This document shows positions 50,952 to 60,578 of a DNA stretch of 64,000 nucleotides, piece after piece; positions within the stretch are counted from its first letter, which is position 1, and every line of letters starts with the position of its first letter. The position numbers and the translations under genes were made by a program. The DNA comes from CALKXV01 sp965228905. GTDB lineage: Bacteria; Pseudomonadota; Alphaproteobacteria; Rhodobacterales; Rhodobacteraceae. The stretch is taken from contig CBDDII010000003.1 of NCBI GenBank assembly GCA_965228905.1, forward strand, positions 1,736,001-1,800,000. The letters are read 5' to 3'. Below the pieces are notes generated by a model, which did not search any database, had not been told where the DNA came from, and saw nothing but the letters and a program-made list of their open reading frames with translations.

Positions 50952-51914
50952 ATGTTCACTATCAAACTCAAGGGCGGACTGATTGCCGCCGTATCCTCGG
51001 CCGTCATCGCTTTCGCAGGCGCCGCCCAGGCGGAATACCCCGAAAAGCCTGTCGACATGACGGTGCTCTTTGGCGGCACAGCCAACTCCATCGCACAGCT
51101 TTTGTCGGAACTGATGTCCGACGAATTGGGCCAGCCCGTCGTGCCGGTCAGCCGCACGGGCGGCGGCGGTGCCGTAGGCTATTCCCACGTGGTGGGCACC
51201 GCACCTGACGGTTACAACATTGTCTGGAACTCGAACTCGATCAGCACCACGCATCACACGGGCCGGGTGGAATTCGACTATACCGCCTTCACGCCGATTG
51301 CCCGCGTTTCGACCGAGATCCCGGCGCTCGCCGTCAATGCCTCGACCGGCTGGACCAACCTTGAAGACTTCGCCGCCGCCGTGAAAGCCATGGACGGCAA
51401 GCTGAAGGTCGGCATCTCGGGCAAGGGCTCTTTCACGCACTTGACCTCGGCAGCGCTGTTCGACGCCATGGGGTTGACCGACAAGGTGGCTTTCATCGCT
51501 TACGGTCAGGGCAAGGCACCGGTGGAGCTTCTGGCAGGCCGCATCGACGCCGCGATCCAGTGGCCGGGGCAGTTCGTGTCCTACGCCGAAGCGGGCGAAT
51601 TGAATGTGCTGGCGGTCACCGGGTCCGAGCGCGTGGGCGTACTGCCTGAGATCGCAACGGCTCAGGAGCAGGGCGTCGACATCGACATCTCGATGTGGCG
51701 CGGGTTGGCGGCTCCGGCGGGAACGCCCGACGAAGCCGTGGCCAAGCTGCAAGCAGCTGCCGAAGCAGCGGTGGCGAGCGATGCTTTCCAGGAAGCGTCC
51801 AAGAACATCGGTTTCACGCCCGCCTATCTGAACGCCGCCGACTTTGGCGCACTGATCGAGACGGACGACGCCTTCTATGGCGCTCTTCTGCAAGACCTCG
51901 GTCTGGCAAAGTAA
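50952..51914 (+). CDS. TTT transporter periplasmic binding protein (TctC family)
   Basis: The 320-residue protein has a signal peptide ending AAQA, followed by EYPEKPVDMTVLFGGTANS, SRTGGGGAVGYSHVVGTAPD, and the C-terminal WRGLAAPAGTPDEAVAKLQ, standard for the TctC/Bug family. It captures a carboxylate or similar anion for the TctAB permease. GGGAGGAAAAG precedes the ATG at 50952. The substrate is unknown; the catabolic enzymes downstream should act on it. Confidence 0.92.
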   Translation: MFTIKLKGGLIAAVSSAVIAFAGAAQAEYPEKPVDMTVLFGGTANSIAQLLSELMSDELGQPVVPVSRTGGGGAVGYSHVVGTAPDGYNIVWNSNSISTTHHTGRVEFDYTAFTPIARVSTEIPALAVNASTGWTNLEDFAAAVKAMDGKLKVGISGKGSFTHLTSAALFDAMGLTDKVAFIAYGQGKAPVELLAGRIDAAIQWPGQFVSYAEAGELNVLAVTGSERVGVLPEIATAQEQGVDIDISMWRGLAAPAGTPDEAVAKLQAAAEAAVASDAFQEASKNIGFTPAYLNAADFGALIETDDAFYGALLQDLGLAK

Positions 51915-51935
51915 CCCGGAACCCGGAGCAAGGCG

Positions 51936-52427
51936 ATGACCAACCGCACTCAAGATATCGTGCTGGGAGCCACCCTTGTGGCACTGGCCGCGATCTGGAC
52001 ATGGTTGGTCATCGACACCATTCCGCCGGGTTTCGGCGACGGCGAAATCGGTGCGCGGGCGTTTCCGCTCGCCTTCGGCCTGATCCTTCTAGCCCTGGCC
52101 TCACTTCTTTTGCTGCGGCTGTTCATGGCGTCGCGCCAGGATGGCGGCACGACCGACACGGAACTGAACGAACCCGAAAGCCTGAAGTGGGGCGCGGCCT
52201 TGCTATTGCTGGTCGAGATCGCGCTCTACGGATTTCTTCTCGAAAAGATCGGCTTCGTCCTTGCAACGCCAATGATCGTTCTCCTGGTGATGACCCTGAA
52301 CCTCGGTATCCGCTCAGTCCGCAAACTCGCCGCCATGTCGCTCGGGCTGACCGTCGGGTGTTGGCTGATCTTCGAAAAGGTGTTGGGCATCTATCTTGCC
52401 AACGGCACCTGGCTGAACATCGGGTAG
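51936..52427 (+). CDS. TTT transporter small membrane subunit (TctB family)
   Basis: The 163-residue protein has four hydrophobic segments. The N-terminal stretch DIVLGATLVALAAIWTWLVI and IPPGFGDGEIGARAFPLAFG are typical of TctB. It is 21 bases after tctC and 4 bases before tctA. Confidence 0.9.
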   Translation: MTNRTQDIVLGATLVALAAIWTWLVIDTIPPGFGDGEIGARAFPLAFGLILLALASLLLLRLFMASRQDGGTTDTELNEPESLKWGAALLLLVEIALYGFLLEKIGFVLATPMIVLLVMTLNLGIRSVRKLAAMSLGLTVGCWLIFEKVLGIYLANGTWLNIG

Positions 52428-52431
52428 CGGC

Positions 52432-53946
52432 ATGGACCTTTTTCTTCAGGCACTCTCACTGGCGCTGACCCCAATGGCCATCGGTGCCATCGGCCTTGGT
52501 GCGCTGGTGGGGCTGATCTTCGGCTCGATCCCCGGGCTGACCTTCACGGTGGCTCTGGCCCTGGCCCTGCCGATCACCTTCAGCATGGAGTCGGTGCCTG
52601 CCATGGGTCTGCTTCTGGGCACCTATATCGGCGGCATGACCGGCGGCTCGGTTTCGGCGATCCTTCTCGGTATTCCCGGCACGCCTTCGGCGGCGGCAAC
52701 GGTGCTGGACGGCCATCCGATGACAAGGCAGGGCGAAGCATCCATCGCCCTTGGCACCGCCGTCATTGTCTCGGTCTTCGGCGGCATCTTCAGCCTGCTG
52801 GTCATGATCGTCTCGGTCGATCTGGTCTCGCGCATCGCCATCGGCTTTGGCCCTGCCGAGATCTTCGCGCTGGTTCTCTTCGGCATGTCCACCATCTGCG
52901 GTCTCTGTGGCGACTCGCTGCTGAAGGGGCTGATCGCGGGGATTATCGGGCTGATGATCATGACCATTGGTATCGACGATATCGAGGGCGTCTCCCGCAT
53001 GACCTTCGGCAGCGTCAATATGCTTCAGGGGGTAAACCTGTTGGTCGCGATGATCGGCCTCTTCGCTGTGCCTTTCGTGATCGAAGCCTTTTCCGAACGC
53101 CCGACAAGGAACGCCCAGGACACCCGCGTCGCCCGCGTGAAGGCCGAACTGCCAAAGATCGGCCTGTTGATCAAGAACACCTGGCTGATGATCCGCTGTT
53201 CGGTCCTTGGAACCGGCATCGGCGCCATCCCCGGCACCGGCGGCGCGATTGCATCGTTCCTCGCCTATGACCATGCCAAACGGTTCTCAAGAAAGCCCGA
53301 GAAGTTCGGCAAGGGCAACATCGAAGGCGTGATTGCGCCCGAGACGGCGAACAACGCTGTGACGGGGGGCACGTTGATCCCGCTTCTGTCGCTCGGCATT
53401 CCGGGCGATCCGGCCACTGCCATCGTGCTGGCGGGCCTGATGATCCACGGCATCACGCCGGGACCGGCCCTTTTCATGAACCACGCCACGGAAGTCTACG
53501 GCATCTACGTCGCCGTGGTCATCGCCTATGTCTGGGTGCTGGGCCTCCAACTGATGGGCATTCGCCTGTTCGTCCACGTCCTGAGGATCCCGCGCGAGAT
53601 GCTGGCGGTCGCCGTCCTCGTCCTCTGCGCCATCGGGGCCTATTCGATCCGGAATTCGGCCTTCGACATCTATGCAATGGGTGTGATCGGTGTCTTGGCC
53701 TATGTGCTGATCGCGATCCGCGTGCCGATCACACCGATTATCCTGGGCATGGTGCTGGGACCGACACTGGAGAACGAGTTCCGCACCGCCATGATGCTTT
53801 CATCGGGCAGCGCCGACATATTCTATTCCTCACCGACCGTTCTGGTCTTCTTCGCGCTCGCGGCCCTGGTCATTTGCCTGCAACTGAAATCCGAGATCGC
53901 GCGGAAAAAGAAACCCATAGAAAAGAGCGAGACATCCGATGCTTGA
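52432..53946 (+). CDS. TTT transporter large permease (TctA family)
   Basis: The 504-residue protein has about twelve helices and two TctA repeats marked by GLIFGSIPGLTFTVALALAL and GTGIGAIPGTGGAIASFLAY, plus GIPGTPSAAATVLDGHPM and SLGIPGDPATAIVLAGLMIH. It moves the TctC-bound substrate using an ion gradient. The 3' end overlaps the thiamine-enzyme gene by 8 bases, which ties transport and catabolism together. Confidence 0.95.
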   Translation: MDLFLQALSLALTPMAIGAIGLGALVGLIFGSIPGLTFTVALALALPITFSMESVPAMGLLLGTYIGGMTGGSVSAILLGIPGTPSAAATVLDGHPMTRQGEASIALGTAVIVSVFGGIFSLLVMIVSVDLVSRIAIGFGPAEIFALVLFGMSTICGLCGDSLLKGLIAGIIGLMIMTIGIDDIEGVSRMTFGSVNMLQGVNLLVAMIGLFAVPFVIEAFSERPTRNAQDTRVARVKAELPKIGLLIKNTWLMIRCSVLGTGIGAIPGTGGAIASFLAYDHAKRFSRKPEKFGKGNIEGVIAPETANNAVTGGTLIPLLSLGIPGDPATAIVLAGLMIHGITPGPALFMNHATEVYGIYVAVVIAYVWVLGLQLMGIRLFVHVLRIPREMLAVAVLVLCAIGAYSIRNSAFDIYAMGVIGVLAYVLIAIRVPITPIILGMVLGPTLENEFRTAMMLSSGSADIFYSSPTVLVFFALAALVICLQLKSEIARKKKPIEKSETSDA

Positions 53947-55816
53947 TAAGAACTCCTCGCCCGCCGAGACGGAACAGGCGATCAGGGCGCGTGCGCAGAA
54001 ACTTGCGGCTGAACCCCTGGAACAAGCCTTGCCCGCGATGATCGAAACCACGCTCTCCGAGGCACTGGTGATTGGCCTCTTGAAACAGGGAGTGCGGCGA
54101 TACTTTGCCATCTTCGGGCATGGCTCGACCGATCTGGGCGAGGTCTTGCGCATCTATGAAGCCGAGGGCGTGGTCGAAGTGATCAATTGCCGTAACGAGG
54201 TCGAGATGGCCCATGCGGCCACCGCCTATGCCTGGGTTTACGGCGAGACGCCGGCGGTCATCACCTCGATCGGACCGGGCGGGTTGCAGGCCATGGCAGG
54301 TGCTTTGGCGGCCGCGTCTAACGGCGTTGGCGTCTATCACATCTATGGCGACGAGACGACGGGCGGCGAGGGCTACAACATGCAGCAGGTGCCCAAGCCC
54401 GAACAGGGCATCTTTGGCAAAATGACCGCGTTGATGGGGCAATCCTACACGCTGCACACGCCGTCCGCCTTGCGCGAATGTATGCGACGCGGCACGGCCT
54501 GCGTGCATCATCCCTATAGGGCAGGGCCGTTCTTCATCCTGGCCCCGATCAACACCCAGCCACAGCGGGTTGGCGTCAATGTCGCGACGCTGCCATCGCG
54601 CAGCGAAGTCCCGGCGCTGGCCCCGGCGCGACGCGAAGACCTGGAGTCGGCTGTCGCATTCATGCGGAGCCACGCCCGCATTGCCATCAAGGCCGGCGGG
54701 GGCACGCGCCCGCATCACGAGGCCGTGCGGCTTCTGGCCAACCGCATCGGCGCGCCCGTGATGCAATCGCCCGGCTCGACGGGCGTTCTGGCCGACAGCG
54801 ATCCCCTGAACATGCATGTGGGCGGATCGAAAGGCTCGATCTCGGGCAATTACGCGATGGAGAACGCCGACGCCGTCATCATGATCGGCAGTCGCGGGGT
54901 CTGTCAGGCCGATTGCTCTGGCATCGGTTATCCAAATGCCCAGGCGGTATTGAACATCAATGGCGATCTCGACGATCTGACCCATTACGCCAATACGATT
55001 GCCTTGCCGGGCGACATCTCGGCGGTGATCGAATTGTTGTTGTCCGCCCTGGGCGACGACACCGGCGCCGACCTGCGCGCCGACTGGAGACGCGATTGCG
55101 CGGCAGCGAAAGAGGAATGGACCGCCTTCAAGGCCGCCCGAATTCACGCCGCACCGGTGAATGACGACGTCTGGCAGCGCCCGGTACTGACGCAACCCGC
55201 CGCGATCCACACGGTCTCGTCCTTCGCCAACAAGATCGGCGCGATCAAGTTCTTCGACGCAGGCGACGTGCAGGCCAACGGCTTTCAGGTGGTGGAAGAC
55301 GATGCGCCCCTGCAGACTTTCACCGAAACCGGCGCCTCCTACATGGGATTCTCCGGCTCGGCACTCCTCAGCGCCGCCCGCATGAAAGACGCGAAATACG
55401 GCATCGCCTTCACCGGCGACGGGTCGTTCATGATGAACCCGCAAATCCTGATCGACGCGGTAGAGCACGGCGTGCGCGGCATGGTAGCCCTGTTCGACAA
55501 TCGCCGGATGGCGGCGATCACTGGCTTGCAGTTGGCGCAATACGAACGCGAGTTCAAAACCAACGACGGCGTCGCGGTCGACTATGTGGCGATGGCAGGC
55601 GCCGTGAGCGGCGTCAAGGCGCTCCACGGCGGCTTCAGCCGCGACGAGTTGGAGGCCGCCCTGGAAAAGGCCCACGCCCATGATGGGCTGTCACTTTTGC
55701 ACATCCCGGTCTACGCGGGCGAGGATCCGATTGCAGGCATGGGCGCCTATGGGGCGTGGAATGTCGGCAATTGGGTCGAGGATGTGGAAGGCCGCTATCT
55801 GGCCGCAAAGATATAG
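53939..55816 (+). CDS. IolD-like thiamine diphosphate-dependent enzyme
   Basis: The 625-residue ThDP enzyme has an N-terminal region with AIFGHGSTDLGEVLRIYEAE and the activating Glu in NCRNEVEMAHAATAYA. Its cofactor site is GDGSFMMNPQILIDA followed by LFDNRR. The C-terminus has GAWNVGNWVEDV. The FGHG and WNVG features are shared with IolD, which hydrolyses the ring of trihydroxycyclohexane-1,2-dione in inositol catabolism. Acetolactate synthases are more distant. It may cleave a cyclic diketone or decarboxylate a 2-keto acid. No inositol genes (iolG, iolE, iolB) are nearby. Confidence 0.82.
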   Translation: MLDKNSSPAETEQAIRARAQKLAAEPLEQALPAMIETTLSEALVIGLLKQGVRRYFAIFGHGSTDLGEVLRIYEAEGVVEVINCRNEVEMAHAATAYAWVYGETPAVITSIGPGGLQAMAGALAAASNGVGVYHIYGDETTGGEGYNMQQVPKPEQGIFGKMTALMGQSYTLHTPSALRECMRRGTACVHHPYRAGPFFILAPINTQPQRVGVNVATLPSRSEVPALAPARREDLESAVAFMRSHARIAIKAGGGTRPHHEAVRLLANRIGAPVMQSPGSTGVLADSDPLNMHVGGSKGSISGNYAMENADAVIMIGSRGVCQADCSGIGYPNAQAVLNINGDLDDLTHYANTIALPGDISAVIELLLSALGDDTGADLRADWRRDCAAAKEEWTAFKAARIHAAPVNDDVWQRPVLTQPAAIHTVSSFANKIGAIKFFDAGDVQANGFQVVEDDAPLQTFTETGASYMGFSGSALLSAARMKDAKYGIAFTGDGSFMMNPQILIDAVEHGVRGMVALFDNRRMAAITGLQLAQYEREFKTNDGVAVDYVAMAGAVSGVKALHGGFSRDELEAALEKAHAHDGLSLLHIPVYAGEDPIAGMGAYGAWNVGNWVEDVEGRYLAAKI

Positions 55817-55828
55817 GAAGGCTAACAC

Positions 55829-57271
55829 ATGTATCAGGACATGAAACTTTTCATCGGCGGCGACTGGCGCGCGGCCTCGGACAAAGCCACAAAACCGGTG
55901 AACGATCCCGCGACCGAGGATGTGCTGGGCACCATCGCGGTTGCCACGGCGGACGACATCGACGCGGCGCTTGCCGCCGCCAGGGACGGCTTCCAGGTCT
56001 GGCGGAAGACCGGCACCTGGGATCGTGCGGCGAAGATCCGCAAAGTGGCGGACCTCATGCGCGAACGGCAGGCTGAAATCGCGGAACTCATGTCGCTCGA
56101 AACCGGCAAGCCCCTGGCCGAGGCCATGGGCGAAACCGGCGCTGCCGCAGATCACTTCGAGTGGTTTTCCGAAGAAACCAAACGCATCTACGGCCAGATG
56201 ATCGAGGCCCGCACCGGCGACAGCCGCATGGCGGTGATTTATCAGCCCGTGGGCGTCGTCGCGGCCTTCTCTGCCTGGAACTTTCCCGCGTTGCTGCCAT
56301 CGCGCAAGATCGCGGCGGCTCTGGCAGCGGGCTGCTCGATCATCGTGAAACCGGCGGGCGAAACGCCGGCAAGCTGTGCCGCCATCGTTCAGGCCTGTGC
56401 CGATGCGGGGATCCCTCCGGGCGTCGTCAACATGGTGACAGGCAATTCGGGCGGCATCGCCGAGCATCTCATCCGTTCGCCCATCGTGCGGAAAGTCAGT
56501 GTCACCGGGTCGGTTCCCGTCGGCAAGCAAATCCTGAAACTCGCTGCCGAGGGCGTAAAGAAAGTTTCGATGGAACTGGGCGGTCACGGCCCCGTGGTCG
56601 TCTTTGACGACTTCGACCCGATCGAGGCTGCCAACGTCTGCGCCCCAACCAAATTCCGCAACTGCGGACAAGTCTGCATCTCGCCAACACGGTTCTATGT
56701 GCACGAAAAAAGCTACGACGCTTTCTCCTCGCGCTTCGCCGAACTGGCCAAATCCCTGAAAATCGGACGCGGTCTCGACGAAGGCGTTCAGGTCGGGCCG
56801 ATGGCCAACCAGAGGGGGCTTGAGACCATCCAGCGAATGACACAGGACGCCGTGGACCGTGGTGCCGAACTGCTGGCCGGGGGCAAGCCGCCGTCAGGAT
56901 TCAACAAGGGCTATTTCGTCGAACCGACCGTTCTTGGCCACGTGCCCGACGATGCTCTGGTGATGACCGAAGAACCCTTTGGCCCGATCGCCCCCATCAC
57001 CACCTTCAGCGACTACGACGAGGTGATGGCGCGTGCGAATTCCTTGCCCTTCGGCCTTGCCGGTTACGTCTTCTCGAAAAATCTCACCACTGCGACACGG
57101 GCCTCCGAAGATCTGGAAGTCGGCATGGTCGGCGTCAACGAAATGTTGCTTGCCACCGCCGAGGCCCCCTTCGGCGGCGTAAAGGAAAGCGGCATGGGAC
57201 GCGAGGGCGGCAGCCTTGGCATTCACGACTACCTCGACCCGAAATACGTAAAGATCAAGCTGGCAGGATAG
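55829..57271 (+). CDS. Aldehyde dehydrogenase
   Basis: The 480-residue NAD(P)-dependent enzyme carries the usual motifs: SAWNFPALLPSRKIAAALAA, KKVSMELGGHGPVVVFDD with the general-base Glu, FRNCGQVCISPTRFYV with the catalytic Cys, and EEPFGPIAPI. It resembles succinate/ketoglutarate-semialdehyde-type enzymes. It lies 12 bases after the IolD-like gene and probably oxidises its open-chain aldehyde product. Confidence 0.93.
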   Translation: MYQDMKLFIGGDWRAASDKATKPVNDPATEDVLGTIAVATADDIDAALAAARDGFQVWRKTGTWDRAAKIRKVADLMRERQAEIAELMSLETGKPLAEAMGETGAAADHFEWFSEETKRIYGQMIEARTGDSRMAVIYQPVGVVAAFSAWNFPALLPSRKIAAALAAGCSIIVKPAGETPASCAAIVQACADAGIPPGVVNMVTGNSGGIAEHLIRSPIVRKVSVTGSVPVGKQILKLAAEGVKKVSMELGGHGPVVVFDDFDPIEAANVCAPTKFRNCGQVCISPTRFYVHEKSYDAFSSRFAELAKSLKIGRGLDEGVQVGPMANQRGLETIQRMTQDAVDRGAELLAGGKPPSGFNKGYFVEPTVLGHVPDDALVMTEEPFGPIAPITTFSDYDEVMARANSLPFGLAGYVFSKNLTTATRASEDLEVGMVGVNEMLLATAEAPFGGVKESGMGREGGSLGIHDYLDPKYVKIKLAG

Positions 57272-57276
57272 CCCAA

Positions 57277-58998
57277 ATGACAGATGAAAAGGCACATGGC
57301 TTCGCAAGGGGCCTGACCAATTATGGCGACTTCGATTTCTCGCTGTACCTACGGCGGTCGTTCGCCTCTTCCATGGGCTATTCTCAGGACGTTCTGAAAA
57401 AACCCATCGTTGGCATCGCCAACAGCTTTTCCGGGTTCAACAATTGCCACCGGCATTTCCCCGAACTGCTGGAAGCAGTGAAACGCGGCGTCCTTCTGGG
57501 CGGTGGTCTGCCCGTCGAATTCCCGACGATCTCGCTGGGCGAGGTTTTCCTCAGCCCAACCAGCCTCAAGTTCCGCAACCTGATGTCGATGGACACCGAG
57601 GAGATGATCCGCGCCCAGCCGATGGATGCCGTGGTGCTGATGGGGGGCTGTGACAAGACGGTGCCCGCGCAGCTGATGGGCGCGGCCTCGGCGGATCTGC
57701 CTGCGGTGCAACTGGTCGCGGGGCCGATGATGACCTCGCGCCATGGCGAGGAACGATTGGGGGCTTGCACCGACTGTCGCCGTTTTTGGGGCAAGTACCG
57801 GGCGGGCGAGGTTTCAAATGCCGAAATCAACCAGATCGAAGGCAAGCTGGCGACGACCGCAGGCACCTGCGCCGTGATGGGCACTGCTTCGACCATGGCC
57901 TGCATCGCGGAAACGCTTGGCATGTCGCTTCCCGGCACTGCGGCCATCCCGGCAGTTCACGCAGATCGTTTGCGCGCGGGCGAGGCGTCGGGTCTGGCCG
58001 CAGCGCGGATGATCGCCAACCCGATCCGGCCAAGTGACGTTATCACCGAGAAGTCGGTCGAAAATGCCATGCGCGTCCTTCTGGCACTCGGTGGTTCGAC
58101 AAACGCCATCATCCATCTGACCGCCGTTGCCGGGCGACTGGGAATCGGCGTCTCGCTGGAGCGGCTGAATGAATTGTCCGACACGACGCCGGTACTGGTG
58201 AACCTGAAACCCGTCGGCTCGGACTACATGGAAGATTTCTTTCACGCAGGCGGCATGAGCGCCGTCTTGCGCGAATTGAAACCGCTCCTCAACCTCGACA
58301 CGATCTCGATCACCGGGGAAACCCTCGGTGACCGGCTGGAGGTTGACCCCGGCTATGTCGATCACCGCATCATCTCGAAGGCAAGCGCACCGCTGGAACC
58401 TCAAGGCGGTCTGGTGGCGCTCTTTGGCAACCTCGCCCCAAGGGGCGCGATCCTGAAACGCTCGGCGGCGGACGAAACCCTGTTCGAGAAAGAAGGCCGC
58501 GCCGTCGTCTTCACCTCCCTCGAAGACCTCGCCAACCGAGTGGACGATCCCGACCTCGACATCACGGAAGACGACTTCATGGTTCTGCAGAACGCAGGCC
58601 CGAAAAGCGCGTCGGGTATGCCCGAAGCAGGCTATCTGCCGATCCCCAGGAAGCTCAGCGCCAAGGGCCTGAAGGACATGGTGCGCATTTCCGATGCCCG
58701 CATGTCGGGCACCGCGTTTGGCACCATCGTTCTGCACGTCACACCCGAGGCCTCCACGGGCGGGCCACTCGCCTTGGTACAGAACGGCGACCGCATCCGT
58801 CTTTCGGTCGCCGAAAAGCGCATCGAACTACTGGTGGACGAGGCCGAGCTTGAACGCCGCCGCTCCCAATGGACGCCCCGGATCGTGCCGCCGGAAGAGA
58901 GGCGCGGCTATGACCGGCTTTATGCAGCCGAGGTGCTGCAAGCCGACGAAGGCTGCGACTTTGCCTTTATGCAACCCGTCGAGGGGAACGAGACATGA
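57277..58998 (+). CDS. IlvD/Edd-family dehydratase
   Basis: The 573-residue Fe-S dehydratase contains SFSGFNNCHRHFPELLEAVK, VLMGGCDKTVPAQLMGAA, ACTDCRRFWGKYRAGEVSNA and TAGTCAVMGTASTMACIAE, the conserved Cys and acidic residues of the family. The CTDCRRFWGKYRAGE form is usual in sugar-acid dehydratases (arabonate or xylonate type) rather than valine-pathway IlvD. It dehydrates a polyhydroxy acid or possibly a cyclic ketol. Its stop overlaps pntA by 4 bases. Confidence 0.9.
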   Translation: MTDEKAHGFARGLTNYGDFDFSLYLRRSFASSMGYSQDVLKKPIVGIANSFSGFNNCHRHFPELLEAVKRGVLLGGGLPVEFPTISLGEVFLSPTSLKFRNLMSMDTEEMIRAQPMDAVVLMGGCDKTVPAQLMGAASADLPAVQLVAGPMMTSRHGEERLGACTDCRRFWGKYRAGEVSNAEINQIEGKLATTAGTCAVMGTASTMACIAETLGMSLPGTAAIPAVHADRLRAGEASGLAAARMIANPIRPSDVITEKSVENAMRVLLALGGSTNAIIHLTAVAGRLGIGVSLERLNELSDTTPVLVNLKPVGSDYMEDFFHAGGMSAVLRELKPLLNLDTISITGETLGDRLEVDPGYVDHRIISKASAPLEPQGGLVALFGNLAPRGAILKRSAADETLFEKEGRAVVFTSLEDLANRVDDPDLDITEDDFMVLQNAGPKSASGMPEAGYLPIPRKLSAKGLKDMVRISDARMSGTAFGTIVLHVTPEASTGGPLALVQNGDRIRLSVAEKRIELLVDEAELERRRSQWTPRIVPPEERRGYDRLYAAEVLQADEGCDFAFMQPVEGNET

Positions 58999-60566
58999 AA
59001 ATCGGAACGCCGAAAGAGACATTCCCCGGCGAAGCCCGTGTCGCGATGACGCCGGAAAGTGCCGGGTACTTGCAGAAACTCGGCTATGCTTGCGCCATCG
59101 AAGCAGGGGCGGGCGCAACAGCCGGGTTCGCCGATGCCGCCTATGAAGCGGCGGGTGTCGAGGTTCTGAATGCCGCCGACCTTTGGAAAACTTCTGATAT
59201 CATCGCCAAGGTCCGCCAGCCCGACGAGGCCGAGTTGAAGTTGCTTCGCAAGGACCTCACCCTCATTTCGTTCTTCAACCCGGCGGGCAACGAAACAGGC
59301 ATGGAGGCCGCGAAAGTCGCCGGTGCAAACGTTATCGCCATGGAAATGGTCCCCCGCATCAGCCGCGCACAGAAGATGGATGCACTAAGCTCCATGGCGA
59401 ACATCGCCGGTTATCGCGCTGTTATTGAAGCAGGAAACAACTTTGGCCGCTTCTTCACCGGTCAGGTCACAGCCGCCGGCAAAGTTCCACCCGCCAAGGT
59501 GCTGGTCGTCGGCGCAGGAGTCGCGGGCCTCGCCGCTATCGGCACATCCACCTCGCTCGGAGCCATCACCTATGCCTTCGACGTGCGCCCCGAAGTGGCC
59601 GAGCAAGTAGAGAGCATGGGCGCCGAATTCGTCTATCTCGACTTCGAGAACGACGCAGAGGACGGCGCGGCCACCGGCGGCTATGCCAGCGTGCAGTCAG
59701 AAGAATTCCGCGAGGCGCAGCTCGCCAGGTTCCGCGAACTGGCCCCCGAGATGGACATCGTCATCACCACGGCCCTGATCCCCAACCGCGAAGCACCAGA
59801 GCTTTGGACCGCCGACATGGTCGGCGCGATGAAGCCCGGCTCGGTAATTGTCGATCTCGCCGCCGAAAGGGGCGGAAACTGCAAGATGACCGTCGCCGAT
59901 GAAAAGATCACCACTGAAAACGGCGTCACCATCATCGGTTATACCGATTTCCCAAGCCGGATGGCGGCGCAGGCCTCCAGCCTTTACGGCAACAACATCC
60001 GCCACATGATCGCCGATCTGACCCCCGAAAAGGATGGCCGGATCAACCACGACATGGACGACGACGTGATCCGGGGTGCCACCGTAACCCATCAGGGCGA
60101 GATTACCTTCCCGCCGCCGCCGCCCAAGGTGCAGGCCATCGCCGCGCAACCGAAAGCGCCCCCGGTGCCAGAGTTGACACCCGAAGAAAGGCGCGCCGCC
60201 GAGGCCGCCGCCTTCAAGGCGCAAACCAAACGGCAGGCAGCGATCATCGCAATCGGCGGCTTCGCCCTCCTGGGCGTCGGGATGGTGGCTCCACCCAGCT
60301 TCATGCAGCACTTCATCGTTTTCGTGCTGGCGGTCTTCGTCGGGTTCCAGGTCATCTGGGGTGTCGCCCATTCGCTGCACACGCCTTTGATGGCGGTTAC
60401 CAACGCGATCTCTTCGATCATCATCCTGGGCGCGCTGTTGCAGATCGTCTCGGGGTCGTCGCTGGTGATTATCCTCGCCGCGATCTCGGTTTTCATGGCC
60501 GGAATCAACATCTTCGGCGGCTTCCTCGTCACACGGCGTATGCTCGCCATGTTCCAGAAATCGTAA
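58995..60566 (+). CDS. pntA: NAD(P) transhydrogenase alpha subunit
   Basis: The 523-residue protein is the undivided PntA form. An NAD(H)-binding domain I (MKIGTPKETFPGEARVAMTP, KVLVVGAGVAGLAAIGTSTS) is followed by a C-terminal membrane part with about four helices (AAIIAIGGFALLGVGMVA, HFIVFVLAVFVGFQVIW). With PntB it couples the proton gradient to hydride transfer from NADH to NADP+. The ATG overlaps the dehydratase stop, so it is translationally linked to the catabolic operon. Confidence 0.95.
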   Translation: MKIGTPKETFPGEARVAMTPESAGYLQKLGYACAIEAGAGATAGFADAAYEAAGVEVLNAADLWKTSDIIAKVRQPDEAELKLLRKDLTLISFFNPAGNETGMEAAKVAGANVIAMEMVPRISRAQKMDALSSMANIAGYRAVIEAGNNFGRFFTGQVTAAGKVPPAKVLVVGAGVAGLAAIGTSTSLGAITYAFDVRPEVAEQVESMGAEFVYLDFENDAEDGAATGGYASVQSEEFREAQLARFRELAPEMDIVITTALIPNREAPELWTADMVGAMKPGSVIVDLAAERGGNCKMTVADEKITTENGVTIIGYTDFPSRMAAQASSLYGNNIRHMIADLTPEKDGRINHDMDDDVIRGATVTHQGEITFPPPPPKVQAIAAQPKAPPVPELTPEERRAAEAAAFKAQTKRQAAIIAIGGFALLGVGMVAPPSFMQHFIVFVLAVFVGFQVIWGVAHSLHTPLMAVTNAISSIIILGALLQIVSGSSLVIILAAISVFMAGINIFGGFLVTRRMLAMFQKS

Positions 60567-60578
60567 AGGAGAGCGGCC

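Noticed and set aside
53870..55681. 603-codon frame opposite the IolD-like gene
   Set aside because: It is an antisense shadow; the plus-strand ThDP motifs are unambiguous.
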